Source of the DNA: Bacteroidetes bacterium ADurb.Bin139
GTDB taxonomy: Bacteria > Bacteroidota > Bacteroidia > Bacteroidales > UBA932
Assembly: GCA_002070565.1 (NCBI GenBank)
Contig: MWDM01000011.1
Coordinates: 1 to 48,646, forward strand
Length of the DNA: 48,646 nt
Direction: 5' to 3'
The position numbers were made by a program, and so were the translations under genes. This document shows, in pieces, positions 5,724 to 14,370 of the stretch (positions within the stretch are counted from its first letter, which is position 1; each line of letters begins with the position of its first letter). The notes below the pieces were generated by a model that had not been told where the DNA came from, made no database searches, and saw nothing but the letters and a program-made list of their open reading frames with translations.

Positions 5724-6662
5724 ATGCTCAAACAGGACCAATATACGGCCACAGACAAGATGGGTGACCTGATCTGCGACAATTATCCCCTGCTCTTTGT
5801 CATGAGCCGGTTTGGCATATCCCACGGATTTGGCGATAAGACCATAGCCCAGGTATGCCGGCAGAACAACGTGCACACCAATACCTTTCTGGCCGTGGTC
5901 AATATGCTCACCAGCGGTAAACGCGACCAAAACGCGGACCCCTCCCTGCCCTGCCTGCTGGACTACCTGCTCAATTCACACAGCCATTTCCTGGACATCC
6001 GCCTGCCCGCCATCAGGAAAAAGCTCCTGCAGACCATAGGCACACCCCATGACGGGGTGGCAAAAGCCATCATCCGTTTCTACGATGAATACGTTGAGCA
6101 GGTAGTGACCCACATGGCCTACGAGGAACAAACCGTTTTCCCCTACGTGCGCTCGCTGCTCAAAGGGGAACTAAGCGGCAATTATTGCATCCGTGTCTTT
6201 TGCAGGCAGCACGCCAGCATTGAATCCAAACTGTCCGAACTCAAAAACATCCTGATCAAATACTATCCCACTGGGAACCCCCATGAACTGAACAACGTGC
6301 TTTTTGACATATTTGCCTGTGCGCGGGACCTGGCTTCACACAATTTCATTGAAGACGAGCTGTTCGTTCCCATGATATCGCAGCTGGAACACGACATGCG
6401 GCCAGATAGGAAAACCCTCCCAAAAGACTGCCGGAAGCAGCCAACCAAAGAAGCATCCACTGGCAAAGAACTGAGCAAACGGGAAAAAGAGATCATTGCC
6501 GGAGTGGCCAGAGGACTCACCAACAAACAGATCGCGGAAGAACTCTTTATCTCGGTACACACCGTCATGACACACCGCAAGAACATCGCCGGAAAGCTCC
6601 AGATCCACTCGCCCTCCGGCCTTACCATCTACGCCGTCCTCAACAACCTGGTGGAATTGTGA
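5724..6662 (+). CDS. Hemerythrin-domain LuxR-type transcription regulator
   Basis: A 312-residue cytoplasmic protein of three parts. Residues 8-62 resemble the N-terminal DUF542 module of ScdA/RIC iron-sulfur repair proteins, but the family's vicinal cysteines are absent (SHGFGDKT at that place). Residues about 83-220 form a hemerythrin-like four-helix bundle with candidate di-iron ligands H86 or H88, H130, E134, H163, H206 and E210. Residues 249-310 are a LuxR/GerE helix-turn-helix (LSKREKEIIAGVARGLTNKQ, then SVHTVMTHRKNI). A plausible role is sensing nitric oxide, oxygen or redox state through the di-iron site and binding DNA with the C-terminus. No target operator is evident and the gene stands alone. 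If the leaderless promoter is right the start is 5724; otherwise M13 is an alternative. Confidence 0.85.
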   Translation: MLKQDQYTATDKMGDLICDNYPLLFVMSRFGISHGFGDKTIAQVCRQNNVHTNTFLAVVNMLTSGKRDQNADPSLPCLLDYLLNSHSHFLDIRLPAIRKKLLQTIGTPHDGVAKAIIRFYDEYVEQVVTHMAYEEQTVFPYVRSLLKGELSGNYCIRVFCRQHASIESKLSELKNILIKYYPTGNPHELNNVLFDIFACARDLASHNFIEDELFVPMISQLEHDMRPDRKTLPKDCRKQPTKEASTGKELSKREKEIIAGVARGLTNKQIAEELFISVHTVMTHRKNIAGKLQIHSPSGLTIYAVLNNLVEL

Positions 6663-6703
6663 GTTATTAACCTACGCCGAGGCGTTTACCAGCAGCATGT
6701 GTC

Positions 6704-6882
6704 TGCAACCCGAACCTTTAACCTGAACCTTTAACCTGAACCTTCAACCTGAACCTTTAACCTGAAACCTGAATCTGCAACCTGAACCTGAAACCTGAAC
6801 CTTTAACCTGAAACCTGAATCTGCAACCTTTAACCTGAACCTTTAACCTGAACCTGAACCTGTAACCTGAAACTTCAACCTA
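6704..6882. repeat. Minisatellite of AACCTGAACCTTT-type units
   Basis: About 180 bases are made of interleaved AACCTGAACCTT, AACCTTTAACCTG and AACCTGAATCTGC units in the 255-base gap before the GH53 gene. The same CTGAACCTT words reappear twice inside the signal-peptide codons of that gene (about 6952-6986). No promoter is visible inside it. Confidence 0.85.
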
Positions 6883-6917
6883 TTCCTGTTACCCGAACAA
6901 TTAATACTCACGATATC

Positions 6918-8933
6918 ATGAAATATACCCGGCAACCCCTTACAGCAATCAAGCTGAACCTTGCAGCACTCAAGCTGAACCTTGCAGCGACCACGCTCTC
7001 TCTTGGGCTGGCGTTGTTGGCATGCAGCTGCAAAATTGACATTCCACCCTTCAGCATCGGGGCCGATATGTCTTTCATCCCGCAATACGAATCCCGGGGG
7101 ATGGCCTTTACAGACACTTCGGGAAAAGAACAGGATGTGCTGGCCATCATGGCGGCCAACGGCTTTGACAACATCCGCCTGCGGATCTTTGTGGATCCCC
7201 GGGCGCCGGGAGGCTACTCGGCAGAAGGCTTCTGCGGCCTGGAACAGACGGTGGCCATGGCCCAACGCATAGTTGCAGCCGGGATGACCTTCTCGCTGGA
7301 TTTCCACTACAGTGATACCTGGGCAGACCCCGACAAGCAATACAAGCCCTCGGCCTGGAACGGCCTGACAGGCAAAGAGCTGGAAAACGCATTGTATCAT
7401 TACACGCATCATGTACTGACCACGCTTAAGGAAGCAGGCGCTGCCCCGCAGATTATCCAGCCGGGCAACGAGATCAACCACGGCATGGTATGGCCGGAAG
7501 GATATATTGATGACAACGCCAAAGAAGAAAATTGGGCTGCCCTGATGGGCCTTTACAAAGCCGCAGTTAAGGCCGCCCGGGAAGTCCTGCCGGAATCCCG
7601 CCTGATGGTCCACCTGGCCCTGGGAGGACAAAACACCCTCTGCCGGGAATTCCTGGACACTATGGGCCGGTACGGGGCCGGATACGATATCATAGGGTTA
7701 TCCTACTACGAACAATGGCACGAAACCTACGATGACCTACAGGCCAACCTGTACGACCTGGCGGCCCGTTACGGCAAACCCCTGTATGTCTGTGAATACG
7801 GTGCCAACCCCGATAACATAAGACGTATTAACGACATTGTCCGCTCCGTGCCGGGTGGTCTGGGAGCCGGAACCATGGCCTGGGAACCGGCCCGGGTACT
7901 CTTCCCGCAGGGAAAAGCAGATCCCGCCGTAGTGGGCATATACCGCGACATGGCTGTCAGCTATCAGGAAACACCTCCGCAGGAGATTCCCCTGCCCCGG
8001 CGCGAGCTGACCTTTGACCGGCCTATCGTAGGCGCCGACATATCGTGGGTACCTGAACAGGAAGGCAAAGGAATCGTATTCTCGGACAACGGGGTGCAAA
8101 AGGATGTGATGGAAATCCTGAAGGATAACGGTTTCAACTGGATCCGCCTGCGGCTTTTCATAGACCCGGCGGCTGAAAACGGGTATTCGCCCCAGGGCTA
8201 TTGCGGACTGGAAAAGACGCTGGAAATGGCTAAACGCGCCAAAAACGCTGGCCTGAAACTGCTGCTCAACTTCCATTACAGCGACACCTGGGCCGATCCG
8301 GGCAAGCAATACACCCCGGCATCCTGGGCACAACACACGGGCTCGGGACTGGAAGGACAGGTGTACCGTTACACATACCAGGTCATCAGGCGGTTCATGG
8401 AAGAAGGCGTCTGCCCCGACATGGCCCAGACCGGGAACGAGATCAACCACGGAATGCTCTGGCCACAGGGGAAAATTGGAGATTCCTACATGCACTTTGG
8501 CGTACTGCTGCGCTGTGCCACGGCCGCCGTGCGTGCCGCCAATCCCTCCATTCCCGTCATGGTGCACATTGCCTGCGGGGGACAAAATGACGAATCGGTC
8601 TATTTCCTTGATAAGATCCTGAGCCGTGACGTGAAGTTCGACATCATCGGGCAGTCCTACTATCCCCAATGGCACGGGACCCTGGAGGAGCTGCAGCACA
8701 ACCTGAACGACCTGGCAGCCAGGTACAACAAGCCCGTGATCGTGGTGGAATACAAGGAGCACCGCCTGGAAGTGAACCAGATTGTACGCGACGTTCCGGG
8801 TAACCTGGGACTGGGAACCTTCATCTGGGAGGCTACTTCACCGGTCTGGGGCAACCTGTTCGACAAAAAGGGCTCGACCAATGAAAATATGAAGCTCTAC
8901 CGGCAATTCCTGGAAAGTTACGATTCCCTCTGA
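6918..8933 (+). CDS. Tandem GH53 endo-beta-1,4-galactanase lipoprotein
   Basis: A 671-residue surface or periplasmic lipoprotein. The signal sequence ends at LLACSC, so C36 (or C38) is probably lipidated. Two complete GH53 domains follow, about residues 46-350 and 368-668. Each repeats the family's landmarks: GADMSF or GADISW, RLRIF or RLRLF, FHYSDTWADP, GNEINHGM with the acid/base glutamate (E185, E508), and the nucleophile region VCEYGA (E293) or VVEYKEH (E611). GH53 enzymes cut beta-1,4-galactan and type I arabinogalactan of plant pectin. No SusC/SusD pair or other pectin gene is nearby, so it is not in an obvious utilisation locus. The N-terminus carries a duplicated KLNLAA segment that mirrors the upstream minisatellite. 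The 3' end overlaps the convergent ABC-F gene by 16 bases. Confidence 0.92.
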   Translation: MKYTRQPLTAIKLNLAALKLNLAATTLSLGLALLACSCKIDIPPFSIGADMSFIPQYESRGMAFTDTSGKEQDVLAIMAANGFDNIRLRIFVDPRAPGGYSAEGFCGLEQTVAMAQRIVAAGMTFSLDFHYSDTWADPDKQYKPSAWNGLTGKELENALYHYTHHVLTTLKEAGAAPQIIQPGNEINHGMVWPEGYIDDNAKEENWAALMGLYKAAVKAAREVLPESRLMVHLALGGQNTLCREFLDTMGRYGAGYDIIGLSYYEQWHETYDDLQANLYDLAARYGKPLYVCEYGANPDNIRRINDIVRSVPGGLGAGTMAWEPARVLFPQGKADPAVVGIYRDMAVSYQETPPQEIPLPRRELTFDRPIVGADISWVPEQEGKGIVFSDNGVQKDVMEILKDNGFNWIRLRLFIDPAAENGYSPQGYCGLEKTLEMAKRAKNAGLKLLLNFHYSDTWADPGKQYTPASWAQHTGSGLEGQVYRYTYQVIRRFMEEGVCPDMAQTGNEINHGMLWPQGKIGDSYMHFGVLLRCATAAVRAANPSIPVMVHIACGGQNDESVYFLDKILSRDVKFDIIGQSYYPQWHGTLEELQHNLNDLAARYNKPVIVVEYKEHRLEVNQIVRDVPGNLGLGTFIWEATSPVWGNLFDKKGSTNENMKLYRQFLESYDSL

Positions 8934-10834
8934 TCTTCCAGACCCAGCAATTCTTCCCAATCCAGCTCCAGCCGGGCCAGGATCTCGCCCATCCTTACCG
9001 AATCTTCCGTGATCCGGGACAGGGCCCTTTCCGGATCGGACAGCAGGCCTTCCAAACGGGATTTCTCTTCTTCGAGTGCCTGGATCTCTGCCTCCAGCTC
9101 TTCCAGGCGTTTTCGCTGCCTGTACGTCAGTTTCCTGACGGTCTGGGCCGAGGCCGGGGCAGCTGTGCGGCCGGCTGCGACAGGACCGGCAGAGCGGTCA
9201 CCCGTGTCACCGGAACCAAGGTGCGCATCCGAACGGCCGGCAGGAGCAGGGGCAGCTGTGCGGGTACGATAATAATCACTGCACTTTCCGGGATAATCGC
9301 GCACGACCCCCTGCCCCTCGAAAACAAAAAGATGGCCGGCCAGCTTGTCCATGAAATAACGGTCGTGTGAAACAATGAGCAGGCAGCCTTTGAAATTTTC
9401 CAGGTACTCTTCCAACACGTTGAGTGTGAGAATATCCAGGTCGTTGGTGGGTTCGTCCAGTATCAGGAAATTGGGATTGCGCATGAGGATGGTCAGCAGG
9501 TAGAGGCGGCGTTTTTCACCACCGCTCAGGCGTTCCACCTTCACCTGGTGCATCGAGGGAGGAAACAGAAAACGGCTCAGGAAAGAGGCCACGGTGACTT
9601 TGCTTCCATCGGCCATGGCCACCACCTCGGCAATGTCATGCACCACATCAAACACAGTGTCCCCGGGGTTGAAGGATATGCCTTCCTGGCGGTAAAACCC
9701 GAATCGCACGGTCGTTCCGTGCTGCAGGGTTCCCGACAGCGGTTCCAATTCCCCGGCCAGGAGCTTTAAGAACGTGGTCTTCCCCACCCCGTTCCCGCCA
9801 ACGACCCCGATTTTCTCGTTCCGGGAAAAATTATAGGTGAAGTCGCTCAGCAAAGGTTCTTCACCATAGGCAAAGGATAAATTCTTACAATGTATGATTT
9901 TCGTTCCCAGGCGCGCTATCCCGGCATTGATTTCCAGGGCTCGGGTGTTGCCTGCCGGGCCGATTTTTTCTTTCAGCTTGCCAAAGCTTTCGAGCCTGGA
10001 TCTTGATTTTCCGGTCCGTGCACAGGGGGTGCTCCGTATCCACTGCAATTCCCGGCGGTACAGGTTGCGCGCCTTGTCGGTCTCTGCTGCCCGGTTGGCC
10101 AGGCGCTCCTCCCGCTTTTCAAGGAACAGGCTGTAATTGCCTTTGTAGGTGAACAGTTCCCCGTTTTCCAGTTCGTATATGGTATTGCACACCCTGTCCA
10201 GGAAATAACGGTCGTGCGTTACCATGAACAGGGTGGCTTGCGTGGCAGAAAGATAATCTTCCAGGTATTGGATGACTTCTATATCCAGGTGGTTTGTAGG
10301 CTCGTCCATGATTATGAAAGGGGCTTCCTGAATGAGCATACCGGCCAGGGCCACTTTCTTGACCTCCCCGCCCGAAAGGGTCCCCATCTTCCTGTCAATT
10401 GCTCCAAACTGAAGGTGGTTCAGGATACGCGCGATTTTCTGGTCATAATTCCAGCCGTCCAGACGGTCCATGTCGTTGAGGGCTTTTTCCAGCCGTTTCC
10501 TGTCTTCCGTTCCCAATGCCTTCCTGTAGGCAGTCAACGCCTGCAGAACCTTTGTGTCGGCAGAGCGCACCTGCTCCAATACCGTAAAGTCCGGATTGTA
10601 AGACGGGTCCTGTTCCAGGTAAGCTACCTGTATCCCGCTCATGAATGTTATGGTTCCTTCGCCTTCCGGGGACTCTTTGCCGGCCAGCACATCAAGCAGG
10701 GAAGTCTTTCCGCTGCCGTTAGACGCTACAAGGGCTACCTTGTCACCCTGGTTTATGTGGAAAGAGATCTTGTTGAACAAGACCCTGTCTCCGTATGATT
10801 TAGTGAGGTTGTCAACCTGAAGGTAGGCGGCCAT
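8918..10834 (-). CDS. ABC-F ATPase, Uup-like
   Basis: A 638-residue soluble protein with two ABC ATPase domains and no membrane part, as in translation-associated ABC-F proteins. Walker A motifs are SNGSGKTS and GNGVGKTT; signature motifs are LSGGEVKKVALAG and LSGGEKRRLYLLT; Walker B ends are IIMDEPTNHLD and LILDEPTNDLD. The linker has the Uup-type LYRRELQWIRS and ARTGKSRSRL. The C-terminus is a coiled coil (RQRKRLEELEAEIQALEEEK, about residues 565-600), as in Uup, preceded by an unusual Ala/Gly/Arg-rich low-complexity stretch of about 50 residues. These proteins act on ribosomes or, for Uup, also on branched DNA. Start at 10834. The gene appears monocistronic. Confidence 0.93.
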   Translation of the reverse strand: MAAYLQVDNLTKSYGDRVLFNKISFHINQGDKVALVASNGSGKTSLLDVLAGKESPEGEGTITFMSGIQVAYLEQDPSYNPDFTVLEQVRSADTKVLQALTAYRKALGTEDRKRLEKALNDMDRLDGWNYDQKIARILNHLQFGAIDRKMGTLSGGEVKKVALAGMLIQEAPFIIMDEPTNHLDIEVIQYLEDYLSATQATLFMVTHDRYFLDRVCNTIYELENGELFTYKGNYSLFLEKREERLANRAAETDKARNLYRRELQWIRSTPCARTGKSRSRLESFGKLKEKIGPAGNTRALEINAGIARLGTKIIHCKNLSFAYGEEPLLSDFTYNFSRNEKIGVVGGNGVGKTTFLKLLAGELEPLSGTLQHGTTVRFGFYRQEGISFNPGDTVFDVVHDIAEVVAMADGSKVTVASFLSRFLFPPSMHQVKVERLSGGEKRRLYLLTILMRNPNFLILDEPTNDLDILTLNVLEEYLENFKGCLLIVSHDRYFMDKLAGHLFVFEGQGVVRDYPGKCSDYYRTRTAAPAPAGRSDAHLGSGDTGDRSAGPVAAGRTAAPASAQTVRKLTYRQRKRLEELEAEIQALEEEKSRLEGLLSDPERALSRITEDSVRMGEILARLELDWEELLGLEDQRES

Positions 10835-10853
10835 GGTGGTTTTCTGTAACAGG

Positions 10854-10877
10854 CAAATGTAAAAATTATTATCTTTA
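10854..10877. promoter_or_regulatory. Divergent -7 elements of the ABC-F and DUF308 genes
   Basis: On the minus strand TACATTTG (10854-10861) lies 19 bases before the ABC-F start. On the plus strand TATCTTTA (10870-10877) lies 21 bases before the DUF308 start. Neither has a clear -33 TTTG at 19 bases, so this rests on the -7 match and position. Confidence 0.45.
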
Positions 10878-10898
10878 TGCGACTAATAACAATAAACA

Positions 10899-11495
10899 AT
10901 GAAATCAATATCCTATATCCGTTACTCTGCCCTCAGGGGATTACTGGGGATAGTCCTGGGAGTTTTCCTGTTGGTGAATCCCGAAGCCGGCGTACGTACC
11001 CTGATAAGGCTTCTGGCAGCCATACTCCTGGTAGGCGGTCTGTTTGCCTTGTATTTTGCCTTAAGAAACAACCGGCAGGCCAGCGCTTCTACTTTGAGCA
11101 ACAAGGCAAACCCGGACCAGGGGTTACAGCGCCTGCTGTACATGACTTCCCTGGTTTTCATAATCTTTGCCCTGCTTCTGATCCTGTTCCCCGGTTTTTT
11201 TGCCGGGCTTACCATGTTCCTTACCGGGATTGTTCTGCTGCTGTCTTCCCTGACACAGATCACCGGTATCATTCAATTCCGCAAGGCCAATCCCATAGGA
11301 TTGCCCTGGTATATTTACATCAATCCTGTCATTATTTTGATCCTGAGCGTAGTGATCATGCTCAACCCCTTTGATTCGGCAGCCACCCTGATCCTATTTG
11401 CAGGGATCATCTGTCTGGTATATGCAGTTACGGAAATCGTACAGGCAATAGTCCAGTACCGCCTGATTAGAAAAAGCAAAACACCGGTATCGTGA
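10899..11495 (+). CDS. DUF308 (HdeD-like) membrane protein
   Basis: A 198-residue inner-membrane protein with about six hydrophobic helices in pairs, for example around residues 14-28, 37-56, 82-98, 100-122, 138-156 and 162-182. The phrase RGLLGIVLGVFLLVNPEAG and the later LILSVVIMLNPFDSAATL are the internal repeats typical of the DUF308/HdeD family. E. coli HdeD is linked to acid resistance; the role here is unknown. It is first in a plus-strand operon, and its stop overlaps the GTG start of the glycerate kinase gene by 4 bases. Confidence 0.8.
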   Translation: MKSISYIRYSALRGLLGIVLGVFLLVNPEAGVRTLIRLLAAILLVGGLFALYFALRNNRQASASTLSNKANPDQGLQRLLYMTSLVFIIFALLLILFPGFFAGLTMFLTGIVLLLSSLTQITGIIQFRKANPIGLPWYIYINPVIILILSVVIMLNPFDSAATLILFAGIICLVYAVTEIVQAIVQYRLIRKSKTPVS

Positions 11496-12652
11496 AAATT
11501 GTGGTTACCATGGATTCCTTCAAAGGGAGCCTGACCTCTTTTGATGCAGGACATGCTGTTGACCGGGGTATTGAAAAAGCCTGGCAGCATTTGTCCCTGC
11601 CTCTTCCCAGGGTGAAGGTACTCCCCCTGGCAGACGGCGGAGAAGGGACTGTCACTGCCATGATCCAGGGACTTGGAGGTGTCTACAGGAACATCAAAGT
11701 AAGGGGTCCCCTGAAAGGCCAGGTAGAAGCCATCTACGGCATAGTCAATACAGCAGGAGGAATGCCTACGGCCGTCATTGAAATGGCAGCAGCCGCCGGT
11801 TTGTGGTTAGTCCCTGAAAAAGAAAGGAATCCATTGAATACTACAACATACGGTGTGGGGGAGCTCATCCTGCATGCCCTCTCCAAAGGGTGCCGCAACT
11901 TCCTGGTTGGCATAGGCGGAAGCGCAACCAACGACGGGGGCATTGGCATGCTGACGGCCCTGGGTTTTGAATTCCGGGACAACCGGGGCCGGGAAACCGG
12001 GGTGTACGGCAAAGACCTGAACCACATCGCTTCCATTCGCACTTCGGGCAAACATCCGGCACTGGCTGAATGCACGTTCCGTGTAGCGTGTGATGTGAAC
12101 AATCCCCTTTGTGGACCCCATGGGGCCGCAGCCGTTTTTGGCCCTCAGAAAGGAGCTTCACCGGCCGAAGTCTGCAGGCTGGACAAAGGCCTGGCCAACC
12201 TGGCCGATGTAGCTTCCAAAATGACTTCGCGTGATGCCGGGACCCGGGACAACCGGGATGTGCCGGGAGCCGGTGCCGCCGGTGGCCTGGGGTACGCCTT
12301 TGTGCAGTTTTTGAACGGAAAACTGGAGCCGGGCGCTGCGATGATCATAGATGCCATTGGCCTGGAAGAGGCCATACGCGATGCAGACCTGGTCATAACC
12401 GGGGAAGGGAGGATGGATGAGCAGACAGCCATGGGTAAGGCGCCCATGGGGGTGGCACGCCTGGCAAAGAAACACGGGAAAAAAGTGATCGCTTTTTGCG
12501 GTTGCGTGGATCCTTCCGCATCCGCTGTCAAAGAGGACCTGTTTGACTTCTGTCTTGCCGTAACGCCCCCCGGCGCATCCCTGGAACTGGCATCGGAGTG
12601 GTTGCAGCAAGCAGTTTTTGAACATTTCACTACGAACAAAGCAGTTTTATAA
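11492..12652 (+). CDS. Glycerate 2-kinase (GarK family)
   Basis: A 386-residue cytosolic kinase that phosphorylates D-glycerate using ATP and feeds it to lower glycolysis. The start DSFKGSLTS, the ADGGEGT segment near residue 48, GGSATNDGGIGML near residue 145 and TGEGRMDEQT near residue 305 are diagnostic of the GarK/GlxK family. The start codon is GTG at 11492, which overlaps the preceding stop; no ATG gives a better N-terminus. It sits 2 bases before an iron or cobalamin-type ABC permease with which it has no obvious metabolic link. Confidence 0.93.
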   Translation: MKIVVTMDSFKGSLTSFDAGHAVDRGIEKAWQHLSLPLPRVKVLPLADGGEGTVTAMIQGLGGVYRNIKVRGPLKGQVEAIYGIVNTAGGMPTAVIEMAAAAGLWLVPEKERNPLNTTTYGVGELILHALSKGCRNFLVGIGGSATNDGGIGMLTALGFEFRDNRGRETGVYGKDLNHIASIRTSGKHPALAECTFRVACDVNNPLCGPHGAAAVFGPQKGASPAEVCRLDKGLANLADVASKMTSRDAGTRDNRDVPGAGAAGGLGYAFVQFLNGKLEPGAAMIIDAIGLEEAIRDADLVITGEGRMDEQTAMGKAPMGVARLAKKHGKKVIAFCGCVDPSASAVKEDLFDFCLAVTPPGASLELASEWLQQAVFEHFTTNKAVL

Positions 12653-12654
12653 CG

Positions 12655-13662
12655 ATGAAAAGGCTTTGGCTCCCCCTGCTTTTACTGGTACTCATGGTGG
12701 CGGACCTGTTCCTGGGATCGGTCAGCCTGTCTGCATCGGACGTATGGGCGGCCCTGTGGGGCCACGGATCTTCAGATATCGTTCAGAAAATCGTCTGGAA
12801 CTTCAGGTTTCCCAAGATGGTTACGGCCCTCCTGGCCGGGATGTCCCTGTCTGTGTGCGGGGTCCAGATGCAGACCTTGTTCAGGAATCCGCTGGCAGAT
12901 CCCTATGTGCTGGGAATCAGCTCGGGAGCAGGCCTTGGTGTGGCTTTTTTCGTGATGGGGTCTTCGCTCTTCGGCGTAGGGATGCTCTCTGTCTCCTGGA
13001 TGTTTGACCTGGGTACGGCAGCCTTTGCGTGGATGGGAGCGCTGGCGGTCATGCTGCTTGTACTGGCGGCTTCAAGAAGGCTCAAAAGCAACATGAGCCT
13101 GCTCATCCTGGGGATCATGACCGGTTCTGCCGCCTCGGCCCTGATTGGATTAATCCAGTATTTTTCAGATGCCCCGGCCTTGAAATCCTATATGCTCTGG
13201 ACCATGGGCAGTTTTGGGAACGTCACCGGAGCACGGCTGCTCATCATGACTGTGCTATGCCTGTCTGGTTTGCTCATCTCTGTTTACAACATCAAGGACC
13301 TGAACGTATTGTTGATGGGAGAAGAGTATGCCCAAAACCTGGGTATCTCCCTGACAAAAGTCAGGAACAGGATATTTCTGGCAACCACCCTACTGGCCGG
13401 TAGCGTGACCGCATTCTGTGGCCCCATTGGCTTTATTGGTATTGCCGTGCCGCATATATCCCGGATGCTTTTCCGCAACGCCAACCACCGGATCCTTATA
13501 CCGGCAGCAGCCCTTACGGGAGCCTGCATGATGATCCTGGCCGATATCATATCGCAGCTGCCCGGAACGCAAAGCGTTTTACCGGTCAATACGGTGGCAG
13601 CCCTGATGGGCATTCCGGTGATCATCTATGTAATATTCAAAAACAGGGCTGTTGACTTATGA
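12655..13662 (+). CDS. FecCD-family ABC transporter permease
   Basis: A 335-residue inner-membrane permease of the BtuC/FhuB/FecCD class, which moves iron-siderophore, heme or cobalamin across the inner membrane. It has about nine or ten hydrophobic helices; the N-terminal half shows RFPKMVTALLAGMSLSVCGV and NPLADPYVLGISSGAGLG, both family signatures, and the C-terminal half shows GPIGFIGIAVPHISRML, the coupling region for the ATPase. It overlaps the ATPase gene by 4 bases. No periplasmic binding protein gene or TonB receptor is adjacent, so the substrate cannot be named. Confidence 0.92.
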   Translation: MKRLWLPLLLLVLMVADLFLGSVSLSASDVWAALWGHGSSDIVQKIVWNFRFPKMVTALLAGMSLSVCGVQMQTLFRNPLADPYVLGISSGAGLGVAFFVMGSSLFGVGMLSVSWMFDLGTAAFAWMGALAVMLLVLAASRRLKSNMSLLILGIMTGSAASALIGLIQYFSDAPALKSYMLWTMGSFGNVTGARLLIMTVLCLSGLLISVYNIKDLNVLLMGEEYAQNLGISLTKVRNRIFLATTLLAGSVTAFCGPIGFIGIAVPHISRMLFRNANHRILIPAAALTGACMMILADIISQLPGTQSVLPVNTVAALMGIPVIIYVIFKNRAVDL

Positions 13663-14360
13663 GCGTAATTCTGGACATTGTGAATGTGTCGGTCGGGTAT
13701 TCCAGGCATAAACCGCTCTTTGAGCATATCAACGCACAGCTGGTCAGAGGTACGGTGACCGGACTCCTGGGACCCAACGGGATCGGCAAGTCTACCCTGC
13801 TCAAAACCATTGCCGGCCTGCTGCCTCCCCTGCAGGGTTCCATCAGGCACGGGGAGGGCGCACAAAAAAACAATTTCTGTGCTTTTGTGCCCTCGCAGCC
13901 CCTGCGGGCAGCACATTTTTCTGTCCGGGACACGGTCAGTACAGGAAGGCACCGGTATACCAACTGGCTGGGCATTGAAGACAGGGAAGGAAAACAAATC
14001 GTGGAAAACGTGCTGGAACGCACCGGAATCAAACACCTGGCAGAAAGGAACAGTGCCAGCTTGTCTGACGGGGAATTCCACCGGGTGGCCATTGCCCGCG
14101 CCCTGGTGCAGGACACTCCCCTTATCCTGCTGGACGAACCCACCGCATTCCTGGATATTGCCAACAAGCGTTCCATAGCGCTTTTGCTGCGTAAATTGGC
14201 TCTGGAGGAAAATAAAGGGATCCTGTTCTCTACCCACGATCTTACCCTGGCCATGGAACAGTGCGATTATTTCTGGATCATGACCCCGGAAGGGGAATTG
14301 CACCGGGGAACCCCTGCGCTGATGCAGGAAAATGGAATTATTGACCGTTTGTATTATTGA
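13659..14360 (+). CDS. ABC transporter ATP-binding protein (FecE/BtuD type)
   Basis: A 233-residue ATPase partnering the permease just upstream. Walker A is GPNGIGKST, the signature is LSDGEFHRVAIARAL (LSDGE instead of LSGGQ, common in this class), Walker B is LILLDEPTAFLD, and the switch histidine is in STHDLTLA. The ATGA overlap with the permease gene indicates coupled translation. The chain is somewhat shorter than the usual 250-260 residues of this class but complete in motifs. Confidence 0.92.
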   Translation: MSVILDIVNVSVGYSRHKPLFEHINAQLVRGTVTGLLGPNGIGKSTLLKTIAGLLPPLQGSIRHGEGAQKNNFCAFVPSQPLRAAHFSVRDTVSTGRHRYTNWLGIEDREGKQIVENVLERTGIKHLAERNSASLSDGEFHRVAIARALVQDTPLILLDEPTAFLDIANKRSIALLLRKLALEENKGILFSTHDLTLAMEQCDYFWIMTPEGELHRGTPALMQENGIIDRLYY

Positions 14361-14370
14361 TTTTCATAAG

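Noticed and set aside
7737..8762. Long antisense frame opposite the GH53 gene
   Set aside because: The plus-strand frame is a clear two-domain enzyme with catalytic motifs; the opposite frame is an open shadow in GC-rich codons with no recognisable domain.
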